Assembly: GCA_021295935.1 (NCBI GenBank) | Contig: JAGWBL010000073.1 | Span: 1 to 16,806 of the forward strand | DNA length: 16,806 nt | Direction: 5' to 3' | Source of the DNA: Pseudomonadales bacterium | GTDB lineage: Bacteria; Pseudomonadota; Gammaproteobacteria; Pseudomonadales; Azotimanducaceae | In this document: in pieces, positions 16,732 through 16,806 of the stretch | Position numbering within the stretch: position 1 is the stretch's first letter | Layout of the letters: each line of letters opens with the position of its first letter | Position numbers and translations under genes: made by a program | The notes under the pieces: model-generated | What the model was told of the DNA's origin: nothing | What the model saw: only the letters and a program-made list of their open reading frames with translations | The model's database searches: none

Positions 16732-16806
16732 TGAGCGCGATAGACGATATACCAATGCAAGCGCGAGTTGGTCTCCACAACCGAGGCTTCCGATGTTGGG
16801 GTCACT

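Overview
The window comes from a moderately GC-rich Gram-negative bacterium, most likely a proteobacterium. That rests on a tripartite RND efflux operon with an outer-membrane lipoprotein, a bacterial haem-copper oxidase subunit III and frequent TTG/GTG starts. No ribosomal or strongly clade-specific gene is present, so the lineage is not fixed further. No tRNA, rRNA, CRISPR array or insertion sequence was recognised.

Layout. The left edge (minus strand) holds the N-terminal part of a short-chain dehydrogenase/reductase. Divergent from it is coaE (dephospho-CoA kinase, plus strand), a housekeeping gene. Next, on the minus strand, come a haem-copper oxidase subunit III gene and, 2 nt downstream, a CopA-type Cu(I) P-type ATPase. 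The ATPase is a pseudogene: about 25 nt are missing exactly where the catalytic DKTGT motif should be, and two in-frame stop codons follow. This looks like the remains of a terminal-oxidase locus, since no subunit I or II is present.

The centre (plus strand) carries a Rieske non-haem iron oxygenase overlapping by ATGA a 702-residue protein that appears to join an N-terminal GPP34 (GOLPH3/Vps74-like) domain to a C-terminal cytochrome P450. This fusion is the most unusual object in the window. Its P450 half keeps the ExxR and haem-cysteine motifs but lacks the usual acid/threonine pair in the I helix.

On the same strand follow an outer-membrane efflux lipoprotein, a periplasmic adaptor (apparently starting at CTG behind a perfect Shine-Dalgarno) and an RND permease. 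The permease is broken by a frameshift accompanied by loss of about five conserved residues. The right part holds, convergently, a type I Baeyer-Villiger monooxygenase (minus) and, divergent from that, a class I SAM-dependent O-methyltransferase (plus).

Taken together, the Rieske enzyme, the P450 fusion, the BVMO, the O-methyltransferase and the SDR form a set of redox and tailoring enzymes for a hydrophobic, possibly steroid- or terpenoid-like substrate, next to an exporter. This is inference from families and proximity; no substrate can be read from the sequence. The dead copper ATPase and the broken permease suggest that parts of the region are decaying, or that the assembly needs checking at two points.
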